Source of the DNA: Ophioceras dolichostomum
Taxonomy: Eukaryota; Ascomycota; Sordariomycetes; Magnaporthales; Ophioceraceae
Length of the DNA stretch: 64,000 bases
Reading direction: 5' to 3'
Assembly: GCA_003049485.1 (NCBI GenBank)
Contig: PYST01000139.1
Location: 32,265-96,264, forward strand
Position numbers and translations under genes: made by a program. The notes below the pieces were generated by a model, which saw nothing but the letters and a program-made list of their open reading frames with translations, was not told where the DNA came from and ran no database searches. Below are positions 1-10,556 of the stretch, piece by piece (within the stretch, counting starts at the first letter, position 1; the number at the start of each line of letters is the position of its first letter).

Positions 1-1690
1 TCATCATCTATCTCATCTGCATCATCAGTTCGCCATCAGCAGGGTATGCTTCATCAGTCCAGCCCCGTGCTAACTTCGGACATTTTTCCAACCTCAAGAT
101 GGTCTTGTATACTACGATAAGGTTGGTGGTTCTACAGTGATATATCCATGCCACGTTCTAATCCGCATCTTCTGCCAGGCAATTTTGGGATCCGCCGTTC
201 TCTTCGGCATGACTGCCGACCTGTCCCTCAGCGTCGTCGATCGCACCACCACACCACCAACGACAGACACATCGCGGCTCTCATGGGCCACGTCCCTGTT
301 CTACTTCGGCATGCTAGCAGGGCTCTATCCCCTCACCTTCCTCATCCAAAGATTCCCCGTCGGCCGCACGTTGGGATGCATCATCATTCTCTGGGCGCTC
401 GTGTGCATGCTCACAGCAGCGACTACCTCTTATGGCGGGCTGTACGCCCAGAGGTTCGCGCTAGGGTTCGTCGAGAGCGTCATACCAACTGCGTTCATGT
501 GCATCATATCTGGTCACTACACACAGCGCGAGCAGGCGCTGCGTCAGTCGTGGTGGTTCTCCAGCACAGGGTGGTGGACCATCATCGGCGGAGCGCTTAA
601 CTACGGCTTTGCGCAGATCGAGGGCGGCGGGCTGAAAAGGTGGCAGTATATATATCTGCTCGCTGGATCTCTGACTTTCCTGTTTGGGTTGGCCTGCTTT
701 GCTATGCCTGACTCAGCAGTTACTGCATGGTTTCTCACCGAAGAGGAGAGGTTCGCTGCAGTCGAGCGGCTCAGGGAGGGACAGACAGGGGTGAGGTGCA
801 CGACTATCAAATGGGCCCAGGTAAAGGAGGCTTTGTTGGACCCGAAGATTTGGCTCGTGTTTATCATGATGGGCTCAGCGTGAGTTTTGCCTTCTTGTCT
901 TCCATTCATATGGATCCCCTGCCCCAAGAGATTCCCTATCATTCTCTTACCTTTCCTCTCCAGGTATACCGTAAATGGTGCCGTCAGCGGCTTCGGTCCT
1001 CTCATCGTCTCGACCTTCGGATGGAGCACCCTCGAGTCGATCGTCTTTCAGTTTCCGCTTGGAGGGCTCTGCCTCATCACCATCCTGCTAACCGGCTGGC
1101 TTGGGTCCCGATTTCCCAACATTCGCATCATCATGTTGATCATCACCTGCATGCCGGTGATCGCTGGATGCGCCATCATCTGGAAGAGCGAGTGGACGTA
1201 CCATGCAGCTGCCCCAGTGGTCGGTTATACCATCATCGGCACTTTCGGCGGTACCGTCAGCTTGATCATCACCATCGGCATGTCCAACGTCGCAGGACAC
1301 ACGAAGAAGAGCTTCATGGCAGCCAACATTTTCGTAGCGTACTGCGTTGGGAATATCGTCGGCCCCCAGCTCATCAGGTCGCAGACCAGGCCACAACACT
1401 ATCCTGAGCTGTGGACAGGTCTCATCATCTTGTAAGTTCTTTTGGGCTGGTATTAGGAGTGATCTCCATACCCTATGTCATCCCCGATCCAGGCATTACG
1501 TACTAATTTGGCTGACACCGGTGTTGGCAGCTATTGCATCACTATTACCTCCTCTGTCGCCCTCTTCGTCGTGCTCCGTCGAGCGAACAGGAGAAAAGAG
1601 GCAGTCCAGGAGAGCGACACCGAGAGGGATAAGCTAGCTTTCCAAGACCTGACGGACATGGAAAATCCCTACTTTCGATACGTGCTGTAA
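1..1690 (+). CDS. MFS transporter, Dal5/allantoate permease-like (5' end outside window)
   Basis: Membrane transporter of the anion:cation symporter (Dal5-like) MFS family, probably importing a small organic anion or vitamin at the plasma membrane; the substrate cannot be read. Readable exons are about 99-121, 179-879, 964-1431 and 1531-1690, and all joins keep frame. The exon at 99-121 gives a short YYDK-type stretch that joins to AILGSAVLFGM, the family's first-helix signature. RFPVGR lies in the loop after the second helix. About ten further hydrophobic segments follow, and the charged tail ends at 1690. Introns use GTGAGT and GTAAGT donors. A GTATGC donor at 44 with acceptor at 98 fits the preceding intron, so the N-terminal exon(s) lie before position 1 or in bases 1-43. 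The 5' exon structure is uncertain. Confidence 0.8.
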
Positions 1691-2233
1691 TAGTGATAGC
1701 CCGGACTCCCGTCGCAAAAGTATGAAGCATCGAAGGATCAATAAAAGCTGCCCGTGTAGATGTCAGAAAAGATACGATTCTCGGTTCCAGCGTAATGGGA
1801 TAGTGCAGACAGACTCTGCATTTGACGCCCGATAGAAATGAGAGTACAGTTTGTTCACTGTATTTGTCCACCGATCTCTGATCCAGACGCAACGCAAGGG
1901 CTCATACTACATTGATGTCTGCTACGAACCGCCCCCAATTTAGAAGCACAAGCACCGAGTGGTTGAATCTGCACCGGTCGTGCAACCGCGAAATAGGGCT
2001 CAGGGGCGCAGCGTCGGTTGCCTGCCAGCCTGCATGTACATGCATAGGTACGGTTTGCACGCCTTCTTGGCCCACGGTGTTCGCGTGGTCTCTGGTTCGA
2101 TGTTCTGCACGGGGTACCTAAATATGCGACCCCGCGCATAATTGTCTCTCAAGGCAAACTCAACTCCAACTTCCACCTCCCGTTGCCATCAAACAATCGG
2201 CGCTCCCCCCTCTAGATCTCGACATCCACCAAA
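1691..2233. other. Intergenic, no gene seen
   Basis: No coding signal is recognised. The last 90 bases before the next start are C-rich and pyrimidine-rich, as expected for a fungal 5' leader of the NACHT gene. Confidence 0.5.
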
Positions 2234-5200
2234 ATGGATCCCGGAACCATTCTAGCCGTCATTGGGTTTGCGGACCAAGTTATCGTGCTCTGCAAGTTCT
2301 ACCTTGAGACGGCCAAGGACGCGCCGTCGGACATTCGCGCCATGCTGGTGGAGGTGGCCACCGTCAAGACCATCCTCGACACGCTCCAGTTTATGATGTG
2401 CTCAGCTGCCGGCGGCTACAGCGGTGCCGTCCAGAGCCTCATTTCCCCGGGTGGCCCAGTTGATGAGTGCCATGGCGTCATCTCAGATCTCGAGAAGCTG
2501 TTCCCTGCAGGAATACTGACGAAATGCGATGCCGCTTCCAAGGGTGCTGGCGAGCGCACCAAGAAGCAGAGGGCGAAAGCGATTCTCGCAGCCTTGGCCT
2601 GGCCTCTCCATGCAGACAAAGCGCAGAAGCTTCTCCGTCGTTTGGGGAACCTGAAGCAGACCATCACTTTGGCTTTGACCACAAATTCAGCGTACATCGT
2701 CCCAATAATTTCAGCCGTACTTCGCGACGCCAAGAGGTCAAAAATCTGATGCGTGCGAAACAGTCAAACTATCCAAGAAATCCAGTCTACGACCCGGGAG
2801 CTGCACAAGTTGCTAACAGGTATTTGCCGACAATGCCCCTTTCCATGTTTCTCAGTCCTGCTTCCAATTCCGTCCCAGGCCTCGAGCTCTCAGCTGACGC
2901 AACGAACCAAACAGTTAGTCAGCGCATGGAAATTTACAGGTGGCTCGACTGCACTGACCCCTCACCGAGACATAACCTTGCTGTATCTCAGTATGTCGAG
3001 GGCACGGCTGAGTGGATCTTCCGATGCCCTGAATGGGGCCGCTGGATCGACCTCCACGAGCGATGTTTCTGGATTCACGGCATCCCCGGCGCCGGCAAGA
3101 CTATTCTGGCCTCCAACGTCATCAGAGCTCTCGAGAATCATTGCGCGCTCAAGCCTCCGTCTCCTGATGGCAATGATGGCAGCAAGCTTGCTTGTGTGTA
3201 CTATTACTGCTACTTCGGCAACGACCAAGATGAGTCGGGGCCCCTTCTCCGCTGGCTCGTCGACCAACTTGGCCGCCTCACCGAGACCGTGCCCCCACAC
3301 CTCTACGACTGCTTCCAGAGCGGGCGCCAGCCCAGCGTGCCTCAAATCTTGACCGCGCTTGAGCAGTTGCTCGCGCTGGTTGGTCGAGTCTTTGTTGTCA
3401 TCGATGCGGTCGACGAGAGCAAAGAGCGCCACAAGTTACTCAAGGTCCTGCATGACCTGGCGAACGACCATCGCTTCACAAAGCTGCAGCTCCTTGTGAC
3501 AAGTCGAGAGTACGTCGATATTGAGAGGACGATGTCAAAGATCTCCGTCCATCTGTCTATGTCAAACCCTCTGGTTACCGAAGATATCCGACGTTGCGTC
3601 CGCGACACACTCACGACGAACCCGAAATTCAGGAGATGGCCCTCCGAAATCATGGCCGAGGTCGAAGAAGTCATTCCGAGAAAAGCGGATGGGATGTGAG
3701 TGATGAGCTTGCCAACGGTCCAAAGACTTTTATTACCCACTGAACTAATATTTACCCTCTCATCACTTGAACAGGTTCCGTTGGGCAGTTTGCCAGATGG
3801 ACAGCCTTCGAAGACTTCCGCCGACGAAAGAAGCTATCATGAAGGCTCTCAAGAACCTACCAAAGGACCTGGAGGAAGTATACACACGGCTCTTCGAGGC
3901 TATTCCGGAGGAGGAGGTGGCTGTGGTTCGCCATGTGCTGTCGTGGATGTACTTCCACCAAAATCTCCATCAGGGCAGCATTCCCTGCCAGACGGTTCTT
4001 CAAGCCCTGTCGCGAAGTCCAGATGCTCCAGCCACGCCCTGCTCATACAATACGGAGGATCTCCAGGACTTGTGCGGCTGCCTGGTCACGGTAGCCGAGG
4101 GCTTCGTGTTCGCACGCCGCCCGGACTATGGCAGCGGTCGGGCAACGGTGTTACTGTTCGCGCATTACACAGTTCGGGAGTTCCTAGAGTCGCCGCGGAT
4201 CTCTGGGGGCCCCGCGGCCTCATTTGCCCTCTCGGTCCAGGTCACGCATAGACCGATTCTAAAGCTCTTGATGGAAGAAGGGCTGAAATGCCACCATTCC
4301 TTGGAGGTCGAGGACAAGCAAACACGCTCTGCGAGGAAGGTCTGGTGGCACGAGCTATACGGTGGTGATCCCCCCCATGATGTAAGGCAAGATAGGCGGG
4401 CGGACGAAGCCTTGCACCGGATCACGGCTAATTTCACCGTATACGCCGCTGTATCGATTCGATTCCTCGAGCAGGGCTGGCCGAACTGCTGGGCTCAACT
4501 TTCAGACGACGACGCCATGATCGACCTGGCATTTGCGGTAATAGACCTTTCCGCTCCTCACGGCTCAGTTATTCACGACGTTCAGTTCGCATTCGCCGGT
4601 TTTTGGCGCTGGGTCGCCACTGGACGCTCTGACCCCGACGCGCTCATGCTGCTGAGCGTGTATGATTGTTTCGGGGCCTGCTTCGAGTCGATGGCCGAGC
4701 GCCTTTTCCGTCGCTCAGGCAGAACCCCGCAAGACATCCTCTTTTCTCAGGTCGTAGTAGCACCGCTTGGCAACAGGATGGGGAGTGGCCTCTTTCAACC
4801 TGCCGCTTTTCGTGGGCCCGTGTTAGAGCTATTCTGCAACAGGAGCCACCCGAGGTGGTTGAGCTTCGTTCTGCGCCACTCCGAGCCCACGACGGAAGGG
4901 TTAACACGGCTGCTCATGCTACGTATTTACAATACCCGACGGCCAGCCCCAAGGTATTTCAGGTCGCCCAGTGAGGGGTCTGTCGAGGACTCAAACGCGC
5001 CTCAGCTGGAAACTCTGCTACTCGCAAGAGGTGCGGATCCTGCCGGCAAGGGCAGACCTGTAACGCCTCTTCAAGTCGCGGCGTGGATCGGAAATGTTCG
5101 GGCCACCGAAATCTTACTTCAGCATGGGGCAGATCCCGACGGCGATGCGTGTGCATCTAATCAACTGTCTGGCGATCTTCCGGAAGTCGACAGCCTCCTC

Positions 5201-5485
5201 CCATACTTGAGGGAACGGAGGCCACTCGTCATCGCCGAGGACTGTGGGTGTCACCATCGCGTAAAAAAGGCGACCTGGGTAGGTAATCGAACCCGATATT
5301 CAAAGATCAAGGCTCTTCTTCTACAGTATGGAGCAAGGGAGTTTGAAGGCCACGAGCTGGAGGAGCTTGGGCGTCGCGAACTGGAAGAGCAGAGGCGCCT
5401 GCAACTGGAACAAGACAATATGGAAAACTCGCCCGAGACAAAGCCCGACTGGAGCAAATGCTGGAGCGACTCAGAGGACGATTGA
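2234..5485 (+). CDS. NACHT-ankyrin STAND receptor (fungal NLR-like)
   Basis: Likely intracellular STAND/NLR-type receptor of the kind used in fungal self/non-self recognition. The proposed model is 2234-2736, 2856-3695 and 3775-5485 (about 1017 aa, frame-consistent). Domains in order: a helical N-terminal domain (residues about 1-165) typical of fungal STAND proteins, then the family linker IYRWL...DPSPRHN. Walker A is HGIPGAGKT (about 242-250), Walker B is FVVIDAVDE, and an STSRE-like sensor element (VTSREY) follows. A winged-helix-like region precedes a C-terminal part with two ankyrin-like units (LLLARGADP, LLQHGADP, about 855-920). The 3696-3774 intron is clear (GTGAGT donor, join gives GMFRWAVCQ). 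The first intron is weak: donor GTCAAA, with branch GCTAAC and acceptor CTCAG. A one-base frameshift near 2735 is the alternative. The stop is 81 bp from the convergent GNAT gene's stop. Confidence 0.85.
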
Positions 5486-5566
5486 GCTCGAGGCCTCTCT
5501 TTCCCCCCTTCGTCCCTCGAGTACCACACCCTGTCAACACAACATACATAGGATCACTGCCCAATG

Positions 5567-6694
5567 CTATAGACTTGGGACAATGACGCCATCCAGCCTT
5601 CGATTCCGAACAGCCACAGCCTCAACACCAACCCCTGCGCCTCCATCACGCAACCCCTTCCCACCAGCATACCCAGCAGGCACCGCAGTGGCCCCAGCAC
5701 ACGCCACGATACCGGCGGGCGTCAGCGCGGTCCCCGTCCCCATTCCCGCCCCCGAAACCTCAAACATAAACCGATGATCCACCCCCTCCCCCCTCAACGC
5801 CCTCCTCACAAAAACCTCCAGCACCCTCTCCTTCTCCCTCGCCCTCCCACTCTTCTCCCCCTCCCCCTCCCCATCCTTCACCGCCCCCGCCATGTCCTTC
5901 TTCCTCGCCCTCGCCAATCCCTCCAACCTTCTCACAACCGCCGGCGCGAACTCCTCCAGCACCCCACACACCGCCACATCCTCGCCCGTCCCACCATACG
6001 CGAAGCTCCCCGACCCGCAGATCGGCTCGAACGGCAATCCCAGCCTCGCAAACCACGCGTACACCCCCGCGTCCACGATCCCGATCAGGTGCCGCACCCC
6101 CGCGGCGCCCGCGTGCAGCGACAGGGCTCGATACAGCATGCTGCTGACGAGGTGGCCGTCTAGGCTGCGGTACGCCCGCAGGACGGCGAGCGACCCGATC
6201 TCCCACACCTTGGAGAGGTCGGCGACGGAGTGGAGAGCGCAGAAGGAGGACATGGATATTGCGCCGTTGGTGTAGGTGGGGGCGTCGCGGAGGGTGATGA
6301 AGGGGTGGTGATGATGATGGTAGTCTGATCCTGGACAATGGGGGGATTGGGAGTAGTGGATCACGCGCAGGACGCCGGCTGGCTGGGCGGAGTGGGCGTC
6401 GACAGCGAGGAGGAAGGTCGAGACGGACTCATGGGAGGAGTACTGCGCGTGCATTGTCGCGGGAGACTCGTTGAAGGAGGTTGCGAAGACGGAGGTTTCG
6501 ACGTGGCGGGCTAGGTTGGAGTGCGGGAGGGACGGGCCGGGGATGAGGTAGAGGATTAGGCGGTCGGGGACGGTGGGCGGGTGGGTTTGGAGGAGGGATT
6601 TGGTGAGGGATTTGGCTTGGTCGGCGGTTAAGCTGTAGGTGTAGGTGTGTGGGAGGTTGGTGGCGGAGGAGGGGTGCCGCTGGCTGGTCGCCAT
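5567..6694 (-). CDS. GNAT-fold acyltransferase-like protein, autoinducer-synthase-like core
   Basis: Single-exon protein of 375 aa starting at the ATG at 6694-6692. The central part (about residues 165-235) reads WEIGSLAVLRAYRSLDG, then a helix SSMLYRALSLHA, HLIGIVD, and ARLGLPFEPI. That order of acyl-CoA loop strand, helix and RxG/LPFEPI end resembles the GNAT-like fold of LuxI-type and exosortase-associated N-acyltransferases. This is fold-level resemblance, inferred by eye. A His run lies in the loop near residue 130. Residues 265-300 are a charged low-complexity segment rich in Glu and Lys. The C-terminus is Gly/Ala-rich. No signal peptide is seen. It is convergent with the NACHT gene. 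A TATATAT motif lies about 120 nt upstream of the ATG. The substrate is unknown; it could instead be a structural GNAT relative without activity. Confidence 0.7.
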   Translation of the reverse strand: MATSQRHPSSATNLPHTYTYSLTADQAKSLTKSLLQTHPPTVPDRLILYLIPGPSLPHSNLARHVETSVFATSFNESPATMHAQYSSHESVSTFLLAVDAHSAQPAGVLRVIHYSQSPHCPGSDYHHHHHPFITLRDAPTYTNGAISMSSFCALHSVADLSKVWEIGSLAVLRAYRSLDGHLVSSMLYRALSLHAGAAGVRHLIGIVDAGVYAWFARLGLPFEPICGSGSFAYGGTGEDVAVCGVLEEFAPAVVRRLEGLARARKKDMAGAVKDGEGEGEKSGRAREKERVLEVFVRRALRGEGVDHRFMFEVSGAGMGTGTALTPAGIVACAGATAVPAGYAGGKGLRDGGAGVGVEAVAVRNRRLDGVIVPSL

Positions 6695-6809
6695 TGTCGC
6701 GAGGAGTTTGAAGAGGTTGTATTTTGAAGAAAGCCTTGGGCCAGATGGTATAGTATGATTGTGATCTAAGCAATTCGGCGTCGGAGTTGAAGTAGTTTAT
6801 GTCTTTTGG

Positions 6810-6818
6810 AATATATAT
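6810..6818 (-). promoter_or_regulatory. TATA-like element upstream of the GNAT gene
   Basis: A TATATAT stretch about 120 nt upstream of the ATG at 6694, a plausible core promoter element for the minus-strand gene. Confidence 0.35.
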
Positions 6819-8067
6819 CTTCGTGTTCCTTTTTTGCACATTTTTGCATTTCCTCCTCTTCTTGTTTTTCTCGGCGTAGGTTGATGAGTGATGACCGTCT
6901 GGTGTCCGCTCTCGATCACCCAAAGAGGGTCTCGTGCCCATAAGACTCCGAGGACGAAAACTCGTTCTTTTATACCACAAGCGATGTCGACCTGTACTCC
7001 CTTGTGCACACGCTCTTCTTCAGGCCCTGACACGTAGCTCCCTTCTTCGACACACCTCGGCACATCGCGGGGCATACGCGTCCGTTCCGGGAGATTGACG
7101 GATGCGGGTTCTAGACCCGTCAGGTTCTTCCCATGCTCTCTCCGCAGTTACGGCCCGGGGGTAAAAGGTGTGTTCCACCTGCACCACGTTACATGGCCCT
7201 TCCTTCTGTTGATGTTCTTCCATCTTGTCACCGTGTTTGCGACTCTGGGCGTGCAAGTGGCAGGTGCCAGAGGCGAGGTGTGGTCGGAGCACCAGGCCGG
7301 CCTGTACGCCGTGTTGGGTTGGAGGAACGGTGGGCACTGAGTCCTGCTGGGAACACCCGGGCCCGAAAGCAGGAACCCGATGCTGAGGAGATGAACTGAT
7401 TGCCAATTATAAAGATTATGGACGAACGGTGGTCCGTTTTTGGTAACACCTGTAGCTCCATCGGTCCCCTATCCTATCCTGAGCACAAAGGGTCATGTGT
7501 GCTAGTACTAATAGTACCTCGCTGGGCCCGTGCCTTCTACTACTACTAGTAGTACATGCTGTGAAAATTTGCGGGCCGCTCACTGAGCAAACGTCGCGTG
7601 GCTAGTAGTTAATTGCTTTGTTTGTCCCTTCTAGAAGCTACTACTTCAAGCCTAAGCATGTTGCGGATTCTGAACGCCCTTCCAAACAATGAGCGGCCCA
7701 AAGCTGAGACATGGGCCGTCAGGGGTTTGTCAAACCTCATCACTCAAATAACTCGGACGGACGTCATTCGTGGAACAACAAAAGACGGTTCTCACGACGA
7801 TTATGTGAGCTTAACCATGTTTAAGGACATGATCTAGAACCAAGAGGCTCAAAGAAAGCAACATATGAGAATAGGTAGCCCGGTACTATTGCGTGGTTTG
7901 AACTTGTAGAACACTGAGAGGCCATCGAGAACGACTGTCGTTGGAAATGCGGTAAATTCCGGTGCCCCGTTTGAATTTATGCTGACCGGCCCTTCTATCT
8001 GTAGAGGCCGGGGGATCCTATCCGATATTCCCTCAAGACACACCATGGAGTCAGCAAAGGTGAAATC
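6819..8067. other. Intergenic, no gene seen; short palindrome
   Basis: No convincing coding frame. Short open frames at 7095-7400 and 7613-7837 lack recognisable domains. A 14-nt perfect palindrome of TAC/TAG units lies at 7541-7554. Confidence 0.45.
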
Positions 8068-9663
8068 TCACCAGAGCGTAATATCCTCCACGGCGTCGCC
8101 CTCCAGCTCAAGCCCCTCGCCGCTCATGAGCCCCTGAACGAATGTCTCGCCGACGAGCAGGTAAGACGACCCCGTAATACTACTAGTGGTCTGCGTATTT
8201 TCTCTTCCTTCTTCTTCGGCACAAGCCCGGAGAATGCTGGGGAACTCCGCCCCGGCGAAGATGCACACCCTGTCGCCCACACTCGCGCGCCACGGGACGA
8301 GGGCCATGTAGCCGCGCTCCGTTACGGCTAGCCTCTGCCCCGAAATCCCATTCACGGCTCGGTCGCGGGGGTTTTCGATCCGTTGGTCTGGTTTTGGGTG
8401 CGCCTTGTACATCTCTGCAGATGCAAGCGTCGCGCCCATGTGTAGGGGTGGGTTCGAAGGAGAGTTGCTGTTGTTGCTGCTACTGCCGCCACTGCCACTG
8501 CCTTCTTGTTGCCCCCCACGTTGGATGGGCAGCCCCTTCCCATGCTCCAGTTGCGGAACCTGTGCTAATCATTCATCCTCGACGGCGTCGTCTGACCGGG
8601 ATGGTGCTGCCAGGGCTGTGGTAGTATTTTCCAAGGCACATGTCGGAGAAAGCTTGGTCCACGTCGGCATATACCTGTCCGCATCTTTCGTGGTGGTCGC
8701 GCAGCAGCTCAAGTGCCTTTGCCTCTGCTCCTTGGTCGACGTGCACTGAAAGATCCTCACCGAAATGATTGCGTAGTAGGGAGTCCTGTACCACCACCAA
8801 CATGTCGACCAGGTAGCCTCAGATCAGTAAGGCGCCGTCCTTACGCGTAGTCGCCGGCGGCGCCGCTCCGGTGGAGTCGCTAGGCGCGCGAGGTACCCGC
8901 ATCGTCTCAAGAGCGATCGCCATCGCTCCCGACCACTTCAAGTCATCCTTGCACGACCAGTCAGGGACCCAACTGGGGAGGAGTAGGTCCCCGACGTCAT
9001 CCAGGTTCCGTCGTTGGAGGCCGGCGTGGATGAATAAGTTGGGCGCGGAACCCTTGGCGGCGTGGTACGCCGCGAACTTGAGGAAGGCATCGGCGGCCGA
9101 GATGGAGCATGCATACAGGTATGCTCGCCTTGACGACTTCCTGGATGATCCAGGTGCGCTCGAACTAGGAGCTGTCGAAAATCCGCCAGTAGCTTAGATG
9201 CACGGGATCCTTGTCCGATGATTTCTGCTCGGGGGTTTCTGGGCCGAGGTCTATATGCACGGACGAAGCGTTCTCATAGATGTCCCCATCATCTGCAGCT
9301 GCTTGACCTCCTCGGTGTCTACCTGGTTGATGCAGATGGCGTCCGCCCAGATATATTGTTACCGTTCGTGGTACAAATTGCGGAGCATGCGTGAGCTGCC
9401 AGAACGGCGATACCGCTTCAGTGTGGTCTCCAAGGAAGCCCGGGCGGCGAAGGCTTGTCTTCCGTTGGCGCAGTCAATGAGTATCTTCCGGTCGTCGGGG
9501 CCCTGGCCCCAGCCGTACGAAATCGCGTGTAATTCGGGGCGGCGTTCACGGGGTAGATGACCACCTCGCATAGGACAGGATCGGTGCGGTACGCGGCCAG
9601 GCGGATCTTGAGCAGACGGATCTGCCGCTGGCCGATGGCGAGCTTGGGATACGTAAATGACAT
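8068..9663 (-). pseudogene. HET-domain (heterokaryon incompatibility) gene, broken
   Basis: Remains of a full-length HET-domain gene read on the minus strand from 9663 (start) to 8068 (stop). Hallmarks appear in the right order but in different frames: RLLKI near the start, AISYGWG (about 9520), YIWADAICINQ (about 9340), MGDIYENAS (about 9270), FERTWIIQEVV (about 9150), LPSWVPDWS (about 8975), and the C-terminal RGYMALVP...VGDRVCIFAG (about 8270) with YLLVGE. At least two frameshifts (near 9545 and 9280) and two in-frame stops (before QYIWADA and before FERTW) separate them. One stop sits where the family usually has Gln and one where it has Trp, so both could be single transitions. It once encoded an allorecognition or cell-death trigger protein and is now non-functional unless the assembly is wrong. 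Confidence 0.85.
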
Positions 9664-10556
9664 GAAGGCGTCTTCGAGGCGTGCAGATTCAGCCTAGCCA
9701 GTCGCGAGGATGGGTGGCTTCAGGCCGTAATCCGTCGGGCCCGCGTCTCATCCGAGCCCATGTGCATCGCCTGAGGAGAGATCGGTTCCCCCTCGTCGCA
9801 GCTGCCATCACATTGTTCGTCAACGGCACAGCCCTCTTAAACACACATCTGAGAGAACAAGTTCATCGCTCGCAGGATTTGTGTGGTGGACAGCCTGCTG
9901 GAGTCAAATTGCTTCCCCGCAGCTATGAGGCCCTCCATATCCTCAGCTTTGAACAATGGCATTAAGAACAAAAAGAAGGATGGCTCGTACGATGAAGAGA
10001 ACCCTGGCTCGGGGAATGGTTGAGGGAGGGCGAGAAGTACGGGTCCCCAATGTCATGTAAATAACAATGTGCCCATGTAAGAGGAGGACAGTAACAAAAG
10101 TACTTTTGTTACCGCACATGAGAGGGAGGCAAAGTGGCGACGTGGACTTGTGCCGATGAAGACTTATCCTTCTTCCGCTTTCGAAAACATGGCCAGCGGT
10201 ATCCTCCAAAAAAGACGAGAATCAAGGCTCAACACATGGCGGACCGCTTAAGACTGCAAGTTACCTACTCGAGACCCCGAACAAACAGTGGTCGCTGTTG
10301 TCCGCATATGACTAATTCGGGCCATCACTCAATGCCCCAGAAAACAAAAGCTACAGCGCTGAAAACTAGGACGACATAAAAACACAGGATACTTCGCCTC
10401 GCTACGAAGCCTCTACGAGGCATTAGCAAAAAGCCGATGCAGCCACGAAAGCAGAATAGCCGCCCAAGATAGCCGTGCCCGGCATCATCAACCACAACAT
10501 GCCTCTGCGGGCACGGTCTAAAACGTTACAGATACTGCAAGTCCATTGTCCCTTCA
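9664..10556. other. Intergenic, no gene seen
   Basis: No recognisable gene, repeat or RNA. It lies upstream of the HET pseudogene and downstream of the minus-strand secreted protein gene. Confidence 0.45.

Noticed and set aside
5760..6338. Long open frames on both strands overlapping the GNAT gene, with Gly/Arg- or Pro/Leu/His-rich products
   Set aside because: They are out-of-frame readings of GC-rich coding DNA with no domain; the GNAT frame has a coherent fold pattern and a proper ATG.
7095..7399. Possible small membrane protein with a hydrophobic segment
   Set aside because: Two overlapping frames on the same strand are equally open, and no conserved pattern or leader supports either.
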